A DNA stretch of 64,000 nucleotides from Nitrobacter winogradskyi (GCF_006539545.1 NZ_BJNF01000002.1:186001-250000); one strand, 5' to 3'. Numbered from the stretch's first letter, positions 34,130 through 44,036 are shown. Made by a program: numbers and translations. Notes: a model not told the origin generated them from the letters alone.

Positions 34130-34837
34130 ATGCGCCTGCTGATCATTGAGGACGATCGCGAGTCCGCAGACTACCTCGTGAAGGCGTTTCGCGAGGTCGG
34201 ACATATCGCGGAACTCGCCAGAGACGGCGAGGAGGGACTCTTCTTTGCCGACAGCGGCGACTACGACGTACTTGTGATCGATCGGATGCTGCCCAAGCGT
34301 GACGGGCTTTCCGTGATCGGTTGCCTGCGCGAGAAGGGCATCCTCACTCCGGTGCTCATTCTCTCCGCGCTCGGCCAGGTTGACGATCGCATCAAGGGTT
34401 TGCGTGCCGGCGGCGACGACTACCTGCCTAAACCGTACTCATTTGCCGAGTTGCTCGCGCGTGTGGAGGTTCTGTCGCGGCGTCATGGCGGCCGCGCAGA
34501 AGAAACGGTCTATCGCGTTGGTGATCTCGAACTCGACCGGCTGTCACGCCGCGTCGCGCGGAGTGGAGAGGAACTGACGCTTCAACCGCGTGAGTTTCGC
34601 CTGTTAGAGTATCTCATGAAGCATGCGGGTCAGGTCGTGACCCGAACCATGCTGCTCGAGAATGTCTGGGATTATCATTTTGATCCGCAGACTAACGTTA
34701 TCGACGTGCATATTTCGCGGCTGCGTTCCAAGATCGATAAAGGTTTCGAGCAGCCTCTGCTGCACACGATCCGGGGCGCCGGATATATGGTGCGGGACGG
34801 AGTTAAACAGGGACACCCGCGATCATTAAATACTTAA
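34130..34837 (+). CDS. OmpR-family response regulator (degP-glnE locus)
   Basis: 235 residues. Receiver domain: LLIIEDDRES, Asp51 in VLVIDRMLPKRDG, Lys in DDYLPKPYSF; winged-helix domain: QPREFRLLEYLMKHAGQVVT, TNVIDVHISRLRSKIDKGF, HTIRGAGYMVRDG. ATG 34130 fits the conserved N-terminus; a TTG at 34109 is possible. In related genomes its partner kinase follows directly. Here the likely partner begins at 37190, beyond a repeat and a reverse-strand membrane protein gene. Confidence 0.9.
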   Translation: MRLLIIEDDRESADYLVKAFREVGHIAELARDGEEGLFFADSGDYDVLVIDRMLPKRDGLSVIGCLREKGILTPVLILSALGQVDDRIKGLRAGGDDYLPKPYSFAELLARVEVLSRRHGGRAEETVYRVGDLELDRLSRRVARSGEELTLQPREFRLLEYLMKHAGQVVTRTMLLENVWDYHFDPQTNVIDVHISRLRSKIDKGFEQPLLHTIRGAGYMVRDGVKQGHPRSLNT

Positions 34838-35054
34838 CGTACGCGTACTTTCAGTATTCACTTTTCTTGAGCTGGATTCTTGAGCGGACGAGTTAAAGTC
34901 AGCTTCCGACGTCTGTCCTCCCAACACGCAGGTCGATGCCCTACCGAGAAGCGCCTGGAAACCCGTAGCGGTTTCCTGTGAGGCATGTCCTTTGGTCTGA
35001 CCGGATGAATACGAGCGGCGTGAAGAAAACGTATCAGAACAAGTTCATAGAGCA

Positions 35055-35190
35055 CTATCGCTTCTGACTGAATCAGAAGCGAAGCTATAGATTATTGTTT
35101 TGACGCATTTTCTTCACGCGAACCGGTTTCCACTTCGCTCGAAAACGCTATAGAACCTCGCTTCTGAATTTATCAGAAGTGAAAAGGCTC
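35055..35190. repeat. Dispersed repeat, family B, copy 1
   Basis: Contains CGCTTCTGACTGAATCAGAAGCG (a small palindrome), then TTGTTTTGACGCATTTTCTT, CACGCGAACCGGTTTCCACT, TCGCTCGAAAACGCTATAG and a second CGCTTCTGA ... TCAGAAG palindrome. The copy at 45518 is the same element in the opposite orientation. It fills much of the 356-nt gap between the regulator gene and the stop of the reverse-strand membrane protein; nothing else is evident there. Confidence 0.7.
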
Positions 35191-35193
35191 CAG

Positions 35194-36819
35194 TCAACTT
35201 CCATCCGAGTAATGCAGGCCACTGCTCGAACATTCAGGCAAGGTTTGGTTTTCAGGCGGTTTCAGCAGCAGGTGTTCCTCTATGCGACCGCCAGTCCTAA
35301 GATTTATGATGGACGCGCGAGCAACGCCTGCATACTTGGCCAGATCGATTCCGCGACTCGTGAGTAGCCGCGGGTAAGCGCCTGTTGGCTTGGACGCATT
35401 CACCAACACCCAGGCGCGCGCGAGGTTGTCGCAAGCCGTCGTGCTTAGCGCTGCCTCATTGTATTTTTCGGCGTTAGGGTATCCGTAAACAAGCCAGCCC
35501 GTGCCGGGAGCGGCTCCGCCGACAGCGAAAACGGTCCCTGGATACTCTCCTGTCATGTCGAGAATGGGCGTGTAATCGAGGAATCCTGCGCGTCTCGCTC
35601 CGTCGCGCATGGAGTTGATGTAGGTGGCTATCTCTTGGTCCACTTTGAGAGACGTCGGACTGCTGCCGCCGATTGTGACTGACGTCGCTTGCTGCAGGAT
35701 AGCAGTGGATTGTCGGTAAGGAGTGGATGCCGAATCGTAGATGAGAACTGCTGACATCAGCAAGGTTGCAATCGCAATTATACTGTATGAAAACTCCAGC
35801 GACACTCGGGTTTGCGAGGTCAAGGGCAACGCTACCGCGACCCAGAAGACCGGGGCCAGTGAAACGATGGTCCATAAGTTGTTGGCTGTTCCCAGCGCAT
35901 ACACGAACGGCATGAGCGCGAGATAGATAGCGATCCCAATGGCGTTCGGAGGCAGTTCTGATCTGCGTACGAACAATAGAATGGCGGCGCCCAGAAGTGC
36001 GGGTACCGCAGCGAGAAACCCAGCCGTTGAGGCGTCGACTGGAATAGCGCCGACGCGGATGAGGCGTTTGAAATCGTGATCGTCGGAAAGTGTGTGAAGG
36101 AGCTCGATCCCTACCTGATTTCGTTGCGCGAACTGAGCGATCGACCCATCGATTGCGATGGCGGAAAGCAAGAGGCACGCTATTGCAACGATTCCAGCGA
36201 CGGCCAATGGACGGAGCAGCGGCCTCAGGGTGAACGCCAGATAGATGGCGACGACCGGAGCAAGGGTCGCGGCCGATGACATTTTTGCCATGAAGCAAAG
36301 CCAGCCTCCCACGCCGATGACTGAAGCTGACACATAGCGTGTCGCCGGCCGCTCGCTGTCGATGGTGACAATGCCGCAGGCTGTCAACAGCAGCGCGCAC
36401 ATGGCAAGCGAGTTGTAGCTCGGAGTTGGAAACCAAAGCCTCAGAAGAACGAGCGCGGATGTTGCAAGAGCGGCTGATAGGATAAGGGCTGCTATCCGGC
36501 TGATGGGCTGATGAAATTTGGCGAACAGCAGCGCGAACAGTGTTGTCGCGAGAAGCCATATCGATAGCAGGTTCGCTTGGCGCAGCGCGGCGACGCTTCC
36601 ATTCAACGCGATATACAGCGGATGATAAATCCAGCCGAAGTGCAAGTGAGTATACGTCTGAGTCCACGGTTGCGAAATTGTATTGAGGTAGAAACCCTCG
36701 TCGGTGAAATCGAACCCTGCCTCGCAGACATAAAGTATGCAGGCCACGATTGTTATTGTTGCGCCGACGATAAGCGCCCTAAGAAGTATCGCCGTCACGG
36801 GGCGAAACCAAAGCGACAA
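35194..36819 (-). CDS. Polytopic membrane protein, GT-C glycosyltransferase-like
   Basis: 541 residues with about 11-12 membrane helices in the first 370 residues and a soluble C-terminal domain of about 160 residues. After the first helix is an acidic loop motif, DFTDEGFYLN (Asp40, Glu41), typical of GT-C enzymes that use polyprenyl-phosphate sugars. Other segments: FPTPSYNSLAMCALLLTAC and LWTIVSLAPVFWVAVALPL. The C-terminal part includes DMTGEYPGTVFAVGG and PNAEKYNEAAL. It lies in reverse between a regulator and a kinase that are normally adjacent, has visibly lower GC and weaker codon bias than its neighbours, and is next to a dispersed repeat. It looks acquired. The substrate is unknown. 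Confidence 0.75.
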   Translation of the reverse strand: MSLWFRPVTAILLRALIVGATITIVACILYVCEAGFDFTDEGFYLNTISQPWTQTYTHLHFGWIYHPLYIALNGSVAALRQANLLSIWLLATTLFALLFAKFHQPISRIAALILSAALATSALVLLRLWFPTPSYNSLAMCALLLTACGIVTIDSERPATRYVSASVIGVGGWLCFMAKMSSAATLAPVVAIYLAFTLRPLLRPLAVAGIVAIACLLLSAIAIDGSIAQFAQRNQVGIELLHTLSDDHDFKRLIRVGAIPVDASTAGFLAAVPALLGAAILLFVRRSELPPNAIGIAIYLALMPFVYALGTANNLWTIVSLAPVFWVAVALPLTSQTRVSLEFSYSIIAIATLLMSAVLIYDSASTPYRQSTAILQQATSVTIGGSSPTSLKVDQEIATYINSMRDGARRAGFLDYTPILDMTGEYPGTVFAVGGAAPGTGWLVYGYPNAEKYNEAALSTTACDNLARAWVLVNASKPTGAYPRLLTSRGIDLAKYAGVARASIINLRTGGRIEEHLLLKPPENQTLPECSSSGLHYSDGS

Positions 36820-36885
36820 TAATAGACGGGAATTCGCATAGCCTGAGGGTCTTGCCGTTGTGAGAAGGTGATCGGAGAACAGGAG

Positions 36886-37201
36886 CCGTGACGGCGTTCC
36901 GTGTGCTCTCTGAGGGCTGGATCTTCGATTATCTATTGGATTCTCGACTATCTAAAGGAGTCCGCTCTCCCTGTCCATCTTTGCTGGTCGATCTTGATTG
37001 CCGATGCACCCTGGCAAGCCGACATGCCTACGGCGGCGCCGTGATTTCGGTAAGCCGGTCAAGTCGGCTTTCCCTTCTGAATTCATTATCATGAACTCAT
37101 TGTCACTTTGGGTCGCCCGTTGCGGGTGCTAAGTGAGTCCATAATGGGTAGATTTGAGACATGCGAAACACCCTAGACGGATTTGATCCGTGACGGCGTT
37201 C
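36886..37201. repeat. 14-bp direct duplication bracketing 288 nt before the kinase gene
   Basis: CCGTGACGGCGTTC occurs at 36886-36899 and again at 37188-37201, where it holds the GTG start of the kinase. The first copy has an ideal AGGAG signal in front of its GTG; the second has no good signal. This looks as if a segment was inserted or duplicated at the original kinase start. I see no clear inverted ends on the segment between. It fills the 370-nt gap between the membrane protein gene and the kinase. Confidence 0.6.
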
Positions 37202-38650
37202 GGCAAGCTGTTCCGTACCACGGCATTTCGGCTGACGTTGGTCTATTTGCTGTTGTTCGCGCTGTTCGCGGCTTCTCTTCTGGGATACTTTGCCTGGAAT
37301 ACCCGCCGCCTGATCACCGATCAGATCGCGGCGACAGTGGGCGAGGAAATCGGGCTGCTTACCGGCGTCTTCAACCGCCGTGGCTTGCGCGGGTTGGTCG
37401 GCGCCATCGAGAATCGCGCGTTGCGGCCGGGCTCCAACCTTTATCTGGTGACGACGCCGGCGGGACTTGGGGTCGCGGGCAATGTCGGGTCGCTTCAGCC
37501 CGGTGTGATGGAGACCGCCGGCTGGGCCGAAACTGCCTACCGCAGGCTCGACGAGCAGGATCAGGCTCATCACCACGCGCTGGTGCGCGTCACTGAACTG
37601 TCGAACGGCTTCCGGTTGCTGATTGGTCGCGATCTGGAGGAGCGTCATCGCATTATCGGCGTGGTCGCTTCGGCCGCGCAATGGTCGCTGCTGATCGTCG
37701 TGGTCCTGGGCCTTGGCGGGGGCATCTTCGTGGCGCGGCGCGTACTGCACCGGATCGATGCAATGACCGGGACCACGAAGCGTATTATGGCTGGCGATCT
37801 CAGCGGTCGGCTTCCCGTCGGCCGCAGCGGCGACGAACTGGACCGGCTGGCGGAAAATCTCAATGCGATGCTCGAACGCATCGAAGCGCTGATGAACGGT
37901 TTGAGGGAAGTGTCGGATAATATCGCCCACGACCTCAAAACGCCGTTGACGAGGCTACGCAATCGCGCCGAGGAAGCGCTCGCCAGGTCCGGCAATGAGA
38001 GCGATTATCGCGCGGCCTTGGAACAGACGATCGAGGAATCCGATGGCCTGATCCGCACCTTCAACGCACTCTTGATGATCGCTCGGGCGGAATCTGGACA
38101 TGCACGCGACAACATGGCCGATTTCGACGCGGCGGACGTCGCGCAGGGCATTCACGAACTCTATGAGCCGCTGGCCGAAGACAACGGAATGAAGCTCCGG
38201 GTTCAGACGGGGTTCGCACCGCTGCATGGCAATCGCGAGCTGATAAGCCAGGCGCTTGCAAACCTCGTCGAGAATGCGATCAAATACGGACAGCCGAAGC
38301 CGGCCTCGCCGCCGCTCGGGGCGGATGCCGTCGCGACCGACGCCACGATCCTCATCGAGGCTCGCCGTGATGGCGATCGGATCCTTCTCGCCGTGACCGA
38401 TCATGGCGACGGGATTCCCGAAGCCGACCGCAAGCGCGCGGTCGAACGGTTCGTGCGGCTCGAGACCAGCCGGACCTTGGCCGGATCCGGACTTGGTCTC
38501 AGTCTTGCGTCGGCGGTGGCCAGGTTGCACAGCGGTGATCTCACGCTCGATGATGCTCAGCCGGGTCTGCGCGCCGCTTTATCGATACCCGCGCGAAGCG
38601 CTTCAGGGCTTGCGGCCCCGACGGTGGACGTGCAACAGAATGATGCATGA
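37190..38650 (+). CDS. HAMP-type sensor histidine kinase (degP-glnE locus)
   Basis: 486 residues from GTG 37190. Two membrane helices (LTLVYLLLFALFAASLLGYF and WSLLIVVVLGLGGGIFVARR) around a periplasmic loop of about 120 residues; HAMP (RIDAMTGTTKRIMAGDLSGR); His247 in DNIAHDLKTPLTRLR; N-box ALANLVENAIKYG; G-boxes VTDHGDGIPE and GSGLGLSLAS. Likely partner of the regulator at 34130. It overlaps glnE by ATGA, so the two are translationally coupled. Its start region is duplicated upstream and lacks a strong ribosome-binding site, which may lower its expression. Confidence 0.9.
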   Translation: MTAFGKLFRTTAFRLTLVYLLLFALFAASLLGYFAWNTRRLITDQIAATVGEEIGLLTGVFNRRGLRGLVGAIENRALRPGSNLYLVTTPAGLGVAGNVGSLQPGVMETAGWAETAYRRLDEQDQAHHHALVRVTELSNGFRLLIGRDLEERHRIIGVVASAAQWSLLIVVVLGLGGGIFVARRVLHRIDAMTGTTKRIMAGDLSGRLPVGRSGDELDRLAENLNAMLERIEALMNGLREVSDNIAHDLKTPLTRLRNRAEEALARSGNESDYRAALEQTIEESDGLIRTFNALLMIARAESGHARDNMADFDAADVAQGIHELYEPLAEDNGMKLRVQTGFAPLHGNRELISQALANLVENAIKYGQPKPASPPLGADAVATDATILIEARRDGDRILLAVTDHGDGIPEADRKRAVERFVRLETSRTLAGSGLGLSLASAVARLHSGDLTLDDAQPGLRAALSIPARSASGLAAPTVDVQQNDA

Positions 38651-41610
38651 TTTCATCCGTTAAGGACGACGCGGACCCGGCCTGCCTGGCGGCGCGTCTT
38701 GCGGACGGACCGAAGCTGTTCGAGCCTTTCGAAGCCGAACGCCGGCTTGAGGATTGGCTGTCCGATCTTACGCCGCAGCAATCGGACGAGATCAGGACGC
38801 TGGCCGGCACATTTCCGCACGTCAAGGCCATCCTGCTCGGCATCGCGGAATCCTCGCCTTATCTTTTTGATCTGATGCGCTCCGATCCCGGGCGGATGCT
38901 TCGCCTGCTCCGGGGCGATCCCGGAAGCCATCTCGGGCGGCTGATCGCCGACATATGGGAGGCTGCGGAGGCTGCCGATGAAGCCGAAGCCATGAGGCGG
39001 CTCCGGACGGTCAAGATGGAGGCCGCGCTGTTGATCGCGCTGTGCGACATCGGGGGAGTTTGGCCGGTGATGCAGATCACGGCCGGATTGACCAACATTG
39101 CCGTTGCGGCGGTCCAGAGCGCGTTGCGATTCCTGTTGCGGCAGGAGACAGGGCGTGGCCGCCTGAACCCTCCTGACATCGACCATCCGGAAGACGCCAG
39201 CGGCCTTGTGGTGCTCGCAATGGGCAAGATGGGCGCCGGCGAGCTCAACTATTCCAGCGATATCGATCTGATCGTATTCTTCGATCTTGCGGCTCCGACG
39301 CTCGCGAGCGGGATCGAGGCGCAGCCTTTTTTCGTGCGCCTCACGCAGGGACTTGCGCGCCTGTTGCAGCAAAGAACCGGCGACGGTTACGTTTTCCGGG
39401 TCGATCTACGTTTGCGGCCGGATCCCGCGTCAACGCAGGTGGCCGTCTCGACCGTCGCCGCGCTCGACTACTACGAGCGGGAAGGACGGACCTGGGAGCG
39501 CGCCGCCATGATCAAGGCGCGGCCCTGCGCTGGCGACCGGAAGGCCGGCGAGACCATGATCGCGGAGATATCGCCATTCGTCTGGCGCAAGCATCTCGAT
39601 TTTGCGGCCCTGGCCGAAGTTCACGACATGAAGCGGCAGATGCAGACCTTTCGCGGGCAAAGCGAGATCGCGGTCGAAGGCCACAACGTCAAGATCGGAC
39701 GCGGCGGTATCCGCGAGATCGAGTTCTTCGCGCAGACCCAGCAGTTGGTGGCTGGCGGGCGGCATCCAGAATTACGCGTGCGCCCGACGCTCGAGGCGCT
39801 GAATATCCTCGCTTCAAGCGATTGGATCACCCATCAGGCACGGGACGAACTAACCGCTGCCTATCTGTTTCTGCGAAGGGTTGAGCATCGCATTCAGATG
39901 GTCGCCGACGAGCAGACCCACGTTCTGCCCGCGGATGGCGAGGCGATGGAGCGGTTCGCCCGCTTCCTGGGTTTTGAGGATCGGGCGCGTTTCGCCGCCG
40001 AACTGCTGGCGCATCTGAATTGCGTGCAGGGGCATTACAGTCGGTTGTTCGAGGGCGACCCCGTCGGTTCGGTAAACAATCCTGTCGCGGATTACAGGGC
40101 CGGGCCCGACGACGCGCAACTTCTCGATCATCTGGCGAAGCTCGGCTTCAAGCAACCGAGAATGGTGGCCGACACCATCCGGCAATGGATGGCAGGCGGA
40201 TACCGCGCCCTCAAGGCCGAGGCGCCGCGCGCCGCGTTTGAAGCGTTCGTGCCGACGCTGATCGACGGCCTGGCGCGTGCTGAGGAGCCGGACAGCGCCG
40301 TGATGGCGTTCGATCGCTTCCTGCAGGCGCTGCAGCGCGGCGGCCGGTTGATATCGCTGCTGAGCCAGAACAGGGATCTCGTCGCGCTGGTTGCGCTTGT
40401 GCTTGGTGCGGCACCACGGCTTGCCGACATGCTGGCTCGACGGCCCCAGATCATGGACGGGCTGATTGATCCTCGCTTTTTCGGCGCCATGCCGGACCGG
40501 CTGGAGTTGTCGGCGCGGCTCTCGGCCACTCTCCAGGACGCGGGCTCTTACGAGGAGTTTCTCGACCGGATACGGCTGTTCGGCCAGGAAAGCCTTTTCC
40601 TGATCGGCACCCGCATCCTGTCCGGCACCGTATCGGCGCGGCAGGCGGGGCATGTGTTCGCCGACGTCGCCGAAGGTATCGTAGATACCGTGCATGGACT
40701 GGTGAGGCACCAGTTCGCAGGTCAGTACGGCCAGATCTCCGGGCAGGAGACGGCGATTGTGGCCATGGGCAAGCTTGGCGGCCGCGAAATGACCGCATCG
40801 TCCGATCTCGACCTGATCCTGCTGTATGATTTTGATTCCGATCATCCGGATTCCGATGGCGCGCGGCCGCTGCACGGCGCGCAGTATTTCGCGCGCTTCA
40901 CCCAGCGTCTCATCAGTGCATTCACGACGCGAACAAACTACGGCGTTCTCTATGAGGTCGATATGCGGCTGCGCCCGTCCGGGCGCTCCGGTCCCGTTGC
41001 CTCGCATATTGGTTCATTTGCCGAATACCAGGAGCATGAAGCATGGACCTGGGAACACATGGCGCTTACGCGGGCGCGAGTGATTTCGTCGTCGCTCGAA
41101 TTTCGTGCGCGGATCGAGCGAGTCATTCGCGATGTTTTGACACGACCACGCGACGCCCGCCTTATCGCGAGCGATGTCGCGGAGATGCGCCGCGCGATCG
41201 CGCTGGAAAAAGGCGAAGACGATATATGGGACCTGAAAAGCGCCGCTGGAGGCATGGTCGATATTGATTTCATCGCGCAGTATCTTCAACTCGTCCACGC
41301 TGCGGACATGCCGGACATTCTCAACATCGATACCCAGCAGGCGCTCGATAACGCGCAGCGGCTCGGCGTCCTGTCGCTGCCGGATGCGGAAATCCTGCGG
41401 CCGGCGGCGCGCCTCTATCACGATCTGACCCAGATCCTGCGGCTCTGCGTCAGCGACAAGTTCAAGCCGGAAACGGCAGGTGACGATCTGCTGCCGGTGC
41501 TGGCGCGAGCGGGGGACGCTCCCGATTTTTCGTCGCTCGAGGCGCGCGTTCGCGAAACTCAGGCGGATGTCCGTGCCGTATTTCTCAGATTGCTGGAAGG
41601 CAAGACGTGA
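38647..41610 (+). CDS. glnE: Bifunctional glutamine synthetase adenylyltransferase/adenylyl-removing enzyme
   Basis: 987 residues, full length for the family. GlnE attaches AMP to glutamine synthetase or removes it in response to PII state, controlling ammonium assimilation. Two nucleotidyltransferase domains are visible: the N-terminal (removing) one near residues 187-212 (LAMGKMGAGELNYSSDIDLI) and the C-terminal (adenylylating) one near 702-727 (VAMGKLGGREMTASSDLDLI). Other family landmarks are RGGIREIEFFAQTQQLVAGG, VDLRLRPDP and YEVDMRLRPSG. It is coupled to the preceding kinase gene and converges with the PAS kinase gene, overlapping its 3' end by 26 nt. Confidence 0.97.
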   Translation: MISSVKDDADPACLAARLADGPKLFEPFEAERRLEDWLSDLTPQQSDEIRTLAGTFPHVKAILLGIAESSPYLFDLMRSDPGRMLRLLRGDPGSHLGRLIADIWEAAEAADEAEAMRRLRTVKMEAALLIALCDIGGVWPVMQITAGLTNIAVAAVQSALRFLLRQETGRGRLNPPDIDHPEDASGLVVLAMGKMGAGELNYSSDIDLIVFFDLAAPTLASGIEAQPFFVRLTQGLARLLQQRTGDGYVFRVDLRLRPDPASTQVAVSTVAALDYYEREGRTWERAAMIKARPCAGDRKAGETMIAEISPFVWRKHLDFAALAEVHDMKRQMQTFRGQSEIAVEGHNVKIGRGGIREIEFFAQTQQLVAGGRHPELRVRPTLEALNILASSDWITHQARDELTAAYLFLRRVEHRIQMVADEQTHVLPADGEAMERFARFLGFEDRARFAAELLAHLNCVQGHYSRLFEGDPVGSVNNPVADYRAGPDDAQLLDHLAKLGFKQPRMVADTIRQWMAGGYRALKAEAPRAAFEAFVPTLIDGLARAEEPDSAVMAFDRFLQALQRGGRLISLLSQNRDLVALVALVLGAAPRLADMLARRPQIMDGLIDPRFFGAMPDRLELSARLSATLQDAGSYEEFLDRIRLFGQESLFLIGTRILSGTVSARQAGHVFADVAEGIVDTVHGLVRHQFAGQYGQISGQETAIVAMGKLGGREMTASSDLDLILLYDFDSDHPDSDGARPLHGAQYFARFTQRLISAFTTRTNYGVLYEVDMRLRPSGRSGPVASHIGSFAEYQEHEAWTWEHMALTRARVISSSLEFRARIERVIRDVLTRPRDARLIASDVAEMRRAIALEKGEDDIWDLKSAAGGMVDIDFIAQYLQLVHAADMPDILNIDTQQALDNAQRLGVLSLPDAEILRPAARLYHDLTQILRLCVSDKFKPETAGDDLLPVLARAGDAPDFSSLEARVRETQADVRAVFLRLLEGKT

Positions 41611-43924
41611 GTTGCGGCACGGGTCGCCGTCGCGCCTGGCGGTGACGGGGCAGGGTGACGCGGACCACGGTTCCCGCACCGGGTTTTGAGCGAATCCGCA
41701 TGGAGCCGCTGTGAAGGTTGACCAGCGACTTGGCGATAGCCAGGCCAAGGCCGGATCCCGCGTGGGTTTTGGTCAACTGGCTTTCGACCTGCTCGAACGG
41801 TTTACCCAGCCTGCGAAGCGCGTGTGACGCGATGCCGATTCCGGTGTCGGCAATCGTCAGGGTTACGGAATTCTCGAATACTTTGCTGCGCGCGATGACG
41901 CGTCCGCCGTTGGGCGTGAACTTAACTGCGTTGGAAAGTAGATTGACCATGATCTGCTTGACCGCGCGACGATCGGCGATGATGGAGATGCCATCATCGC
42001 TTCTGACGTCGAAGGTCAGGCCCTTGTCGCTGGTGCGGCCCGAGACGACCCGCAACGACTCGTCGAGTACTCCGGTGAGATCAAGCGTCTCCATGTCGAG
42101 GTTCGTCCGGCCGGCTTCGATCTTGGACATATCCAGTACATCATTGATGACCTCGAGCAGATACTGGCCGCTGGTTAGAATATCGCGGCAGTATCCGCTG
42201 TATTTTGTCGAACCGAGGGTTCCGAACATGCCGTTGCTCATGATTTCGGAGAACCCGATAATGGCATTAAGCGGCGTTCGCAGTTCGTGGCTCATGTTGG
42301 CGAGGAATTTTGATTTCGCCCGATTGGCGTCTTCGGCACGGTTTTTCTCGTCCGCGTATTTTTGCGCGAGGTCCGCGAGCTTGATGGCCTGCTGCTCGAG
42401 TGTTGCCTGCGTTCGTTTCAGATCGATAACGGTTGCCCGCAGTCGAAGATCATTTTCGATGAGCTTCTGCTCATGCTCCTTGATTCGGGTGATGTCGGTG
42501 CCAACCGACACGTAGCCGCCATCCTTGGTACGACGTTCGCTGATATGAAGCCAATTGCCGTCAGCGAGCTGCACGTCAAAGGTGTGCGCCTTCAATGTCA
42601 TCGTCCCGGTTTCAGAATGCCGCGCCCGGATTTCAGGCATGCGGCCGACCTCGACCACGGTCTCATAGGGAGTGCCGACCACAACCGCGCTGTCCGGGAG
42701 TTTGTGCAGCCGCTGGAAGTGAGAGTTACAGAGAACAAGGCGGTCGTCTGCATCCCACAGCACGAACGCCTCGGGAATTGATTCAATCGCGTCCCGCAGC
42801 CGGAGGTCGGCTTCTACCGATTTTTCCGCGAGGCTCTTCTGTTCCGTGACATCGACGGCAATCCCGATCAGATGAGCGCCGCCCCTCGCATTTTGGCTGA
42901 GTTCGCAGCGGACGCGCAACCAGATCCAGTGTCCGCTGCTGTGCTGCATTCGAAAACTCTGATCGATATGACCGATCTTTCCCGAAATAAGCTGGTCCGC
43001 GACTTCGAACAGGTCAATGTCGTCGGAATTGACCAGGGAACTCACCTCACCGAAGGTGAGAAGGTCGCTGCGGCTTTCCAAGCCGAGCATGGTGAACATT
43101 GATTGCGACCAGAAGATTCGGCCACGCGACAGATCCCAGTCCCAGAGTCCGCATCGGCCGCGATTGAGCGCGGTATCGATGCGGCTACGGACCGCATCAT
43201 TGATCAGATCACCCTCGCGCGCCCTGGTGGATTGCCAGTGAAACGCAAAGCCTAGAATCAGGACCACGAATCCGGTGGTGGCCGACAGGGTGATCGACAG
43301 TGCGGTGTCCGGGCGCCACACGGCGTTGGCTTCCTGGATGACGGTGACCTGGCCCAGCAATGATCTGACGACACGCTGGACCGCAAGCACGCTGCCGCCA
43401 TCCAGCAGGACGATATCGGCGACGCTCGCAGGCGACGCGCCGCGCAAGGCCGGCGACTGTGTGATGCTGATGAGTTCAAGCATCCGGCTGCTTTCGCCAG
43501 ATGCTACCCGGACCGGTGCCCGCGCAAGCACGCGCTGATCGACGCCGGTGACGATGATATGACGACCGGTCGCGATGCTCCACGATGGGATGAGTTTCGG
43601 CAACAGGTTCTGGAGGCGTTCGATGGAGGCGGGGTGATCCTGATCGATGACGCCAGCATGCTCAAGCCGTTCTGCCAAGAGATCGGCAAGCGCCAGCAGA
43701 TCGTGTTTCGTCATCGCCTGCTTTTGCCGTGTCTGGTCGATGACCTGCACCAGAGCGCCGATGCATATCGTCACCAGGAAAGCGATGATCAGGGTTGGGA
43801 CGGCGCGTCGGAGTACGAGCTCCGCGATTAGCAGCCTGCGATAGGCAGGTTTCGCGATCGATTGCGCCAATCCCTTGATCGAATCGGATTGAGCGCACAC
43901 GCTCGCCGCCTGAGCGCGCGCCAT
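41585..43924 (-). CDS. PAS-domain sensor histidine kinase, PleC/DivJ/PdhS-like
   Basis: 779 residues. Membrane helices near 42-64 and 213-231 enclose a periplasmic region of about 145 residues. Two PAS domains follow (about 250-365, with WIWLRVRCELSQNARGG, and 373-485, with SIPEAFVLWDADDRLVLCN), then a coiled coil and the kinase core: His546 in FLANMSHELRTPLNAIIGFS, then MVNLLSNAVKFTPNGG, IADTGIGIA and GSGLGLAIAKSLV. The H-box and the following FSEIMSNGMFG segment are typical of the PleC/DivJ family that phosphorylates DivK and PleD. Six GANTC methylation sites lie within 79 nt upstream, supporting cell-cycle control. The exact orthologue is uncertain. Confidence 0.87.
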   Translation of the reverse strand: MARAQAASVCAQSDSIKGLAQSIAKPAYRRLLIAELVLRRAVPTLIIAFLVTICIGALVQVIDQTRQKQAMTKHDLLALADLLAERLEHAGVIDQDHPASIERLQNLLPKLIPSWSIATGRHIIVTGVDQRVLARAPVRVASGESSRMLELISITQSPALRGASPASVADIVLLDGGSVLAVQRVVRSLLGQVTVIQEANAVWRPDTALSITLSATTGFVVLILGFAFHWQSTRAREGDLINDAVRSRIDTALNRGRCGLWDWDLSRGRIFWSQSMFTMLGLESRSDLLTFGEVSSLVNSDDIDLFEVADQLISGKIGHIDQSFRMQHSSGHWIWLRVRCELSQNARGGAHLIGIAVDVTEQKSLAEKSVEADLRLRDAIESIPEAFVLWDADDRLVLCNSHFQRLHKLPDSAVVVGTPYETVVEVGRMPEIRARHSETGTMTLKAHTFDVQLADGNWLHISERRTKDGGYVSVGTDITRIKEHEQKLIENDLRLRATVIDLKRTQATLEQQAIKLADLAQKYADEKNRAEDANRAKSKFLANMSHELRTPLNAIIGFSEIMSNGMFGTLGSTKYSGYCRDILTSGQYLLEVINDVLDMSKIEAGRTNLDMETLDLTGVLDESLRVVSGRTSDKGLTFDVRSDDGISIIADRRAVKQIMVNLLSNAVKFTPNGGRVIARSKVFENSVTLTIADTGIGIASHALRRLGKPFEQVESQLTKTHAGSGLGLAIAKSLVNLHSGSMRIRSKPGAGTVVRVTLPRHRQARRRPVPQLTSCLPAI

Positions 43925-43957
43925 GCCTTGGCCCCCATGTGAATTTTCCGCGCACTT

Positions 43958-44036
43958 GATTCGGAGCGACTTCTGATCTTTCCGAATCAGTTTGATTTGA
44001 ATCGAATTTTTTGAATCTGTCGAGAGTCAACGATTC
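43958..44036 (-). promoter_or_regulatory. Cluster of six GANTC (CcrM) sites upstream of the PAS kinase gene
   Basis: GANTC sites at 43958, 43984, 43999, 44013, 44024 and 44032, with a seventh at 44089. By chance about one per 256 nt is expected. In alphaproteobacteria CcrM methylates GANTC, and promoters with such sites can respond to replication state. A TTAA near 44039 followed by AATT could be part of a CtrA-type site, which is less certain. Confidence 0.55.

Noticed and set aside
41718-42515. 265-residue forward frame opposite the PAS kinase
   Set aside because: Ser and Arg rich antisense frame; the reverse strand has full kinase motifs.
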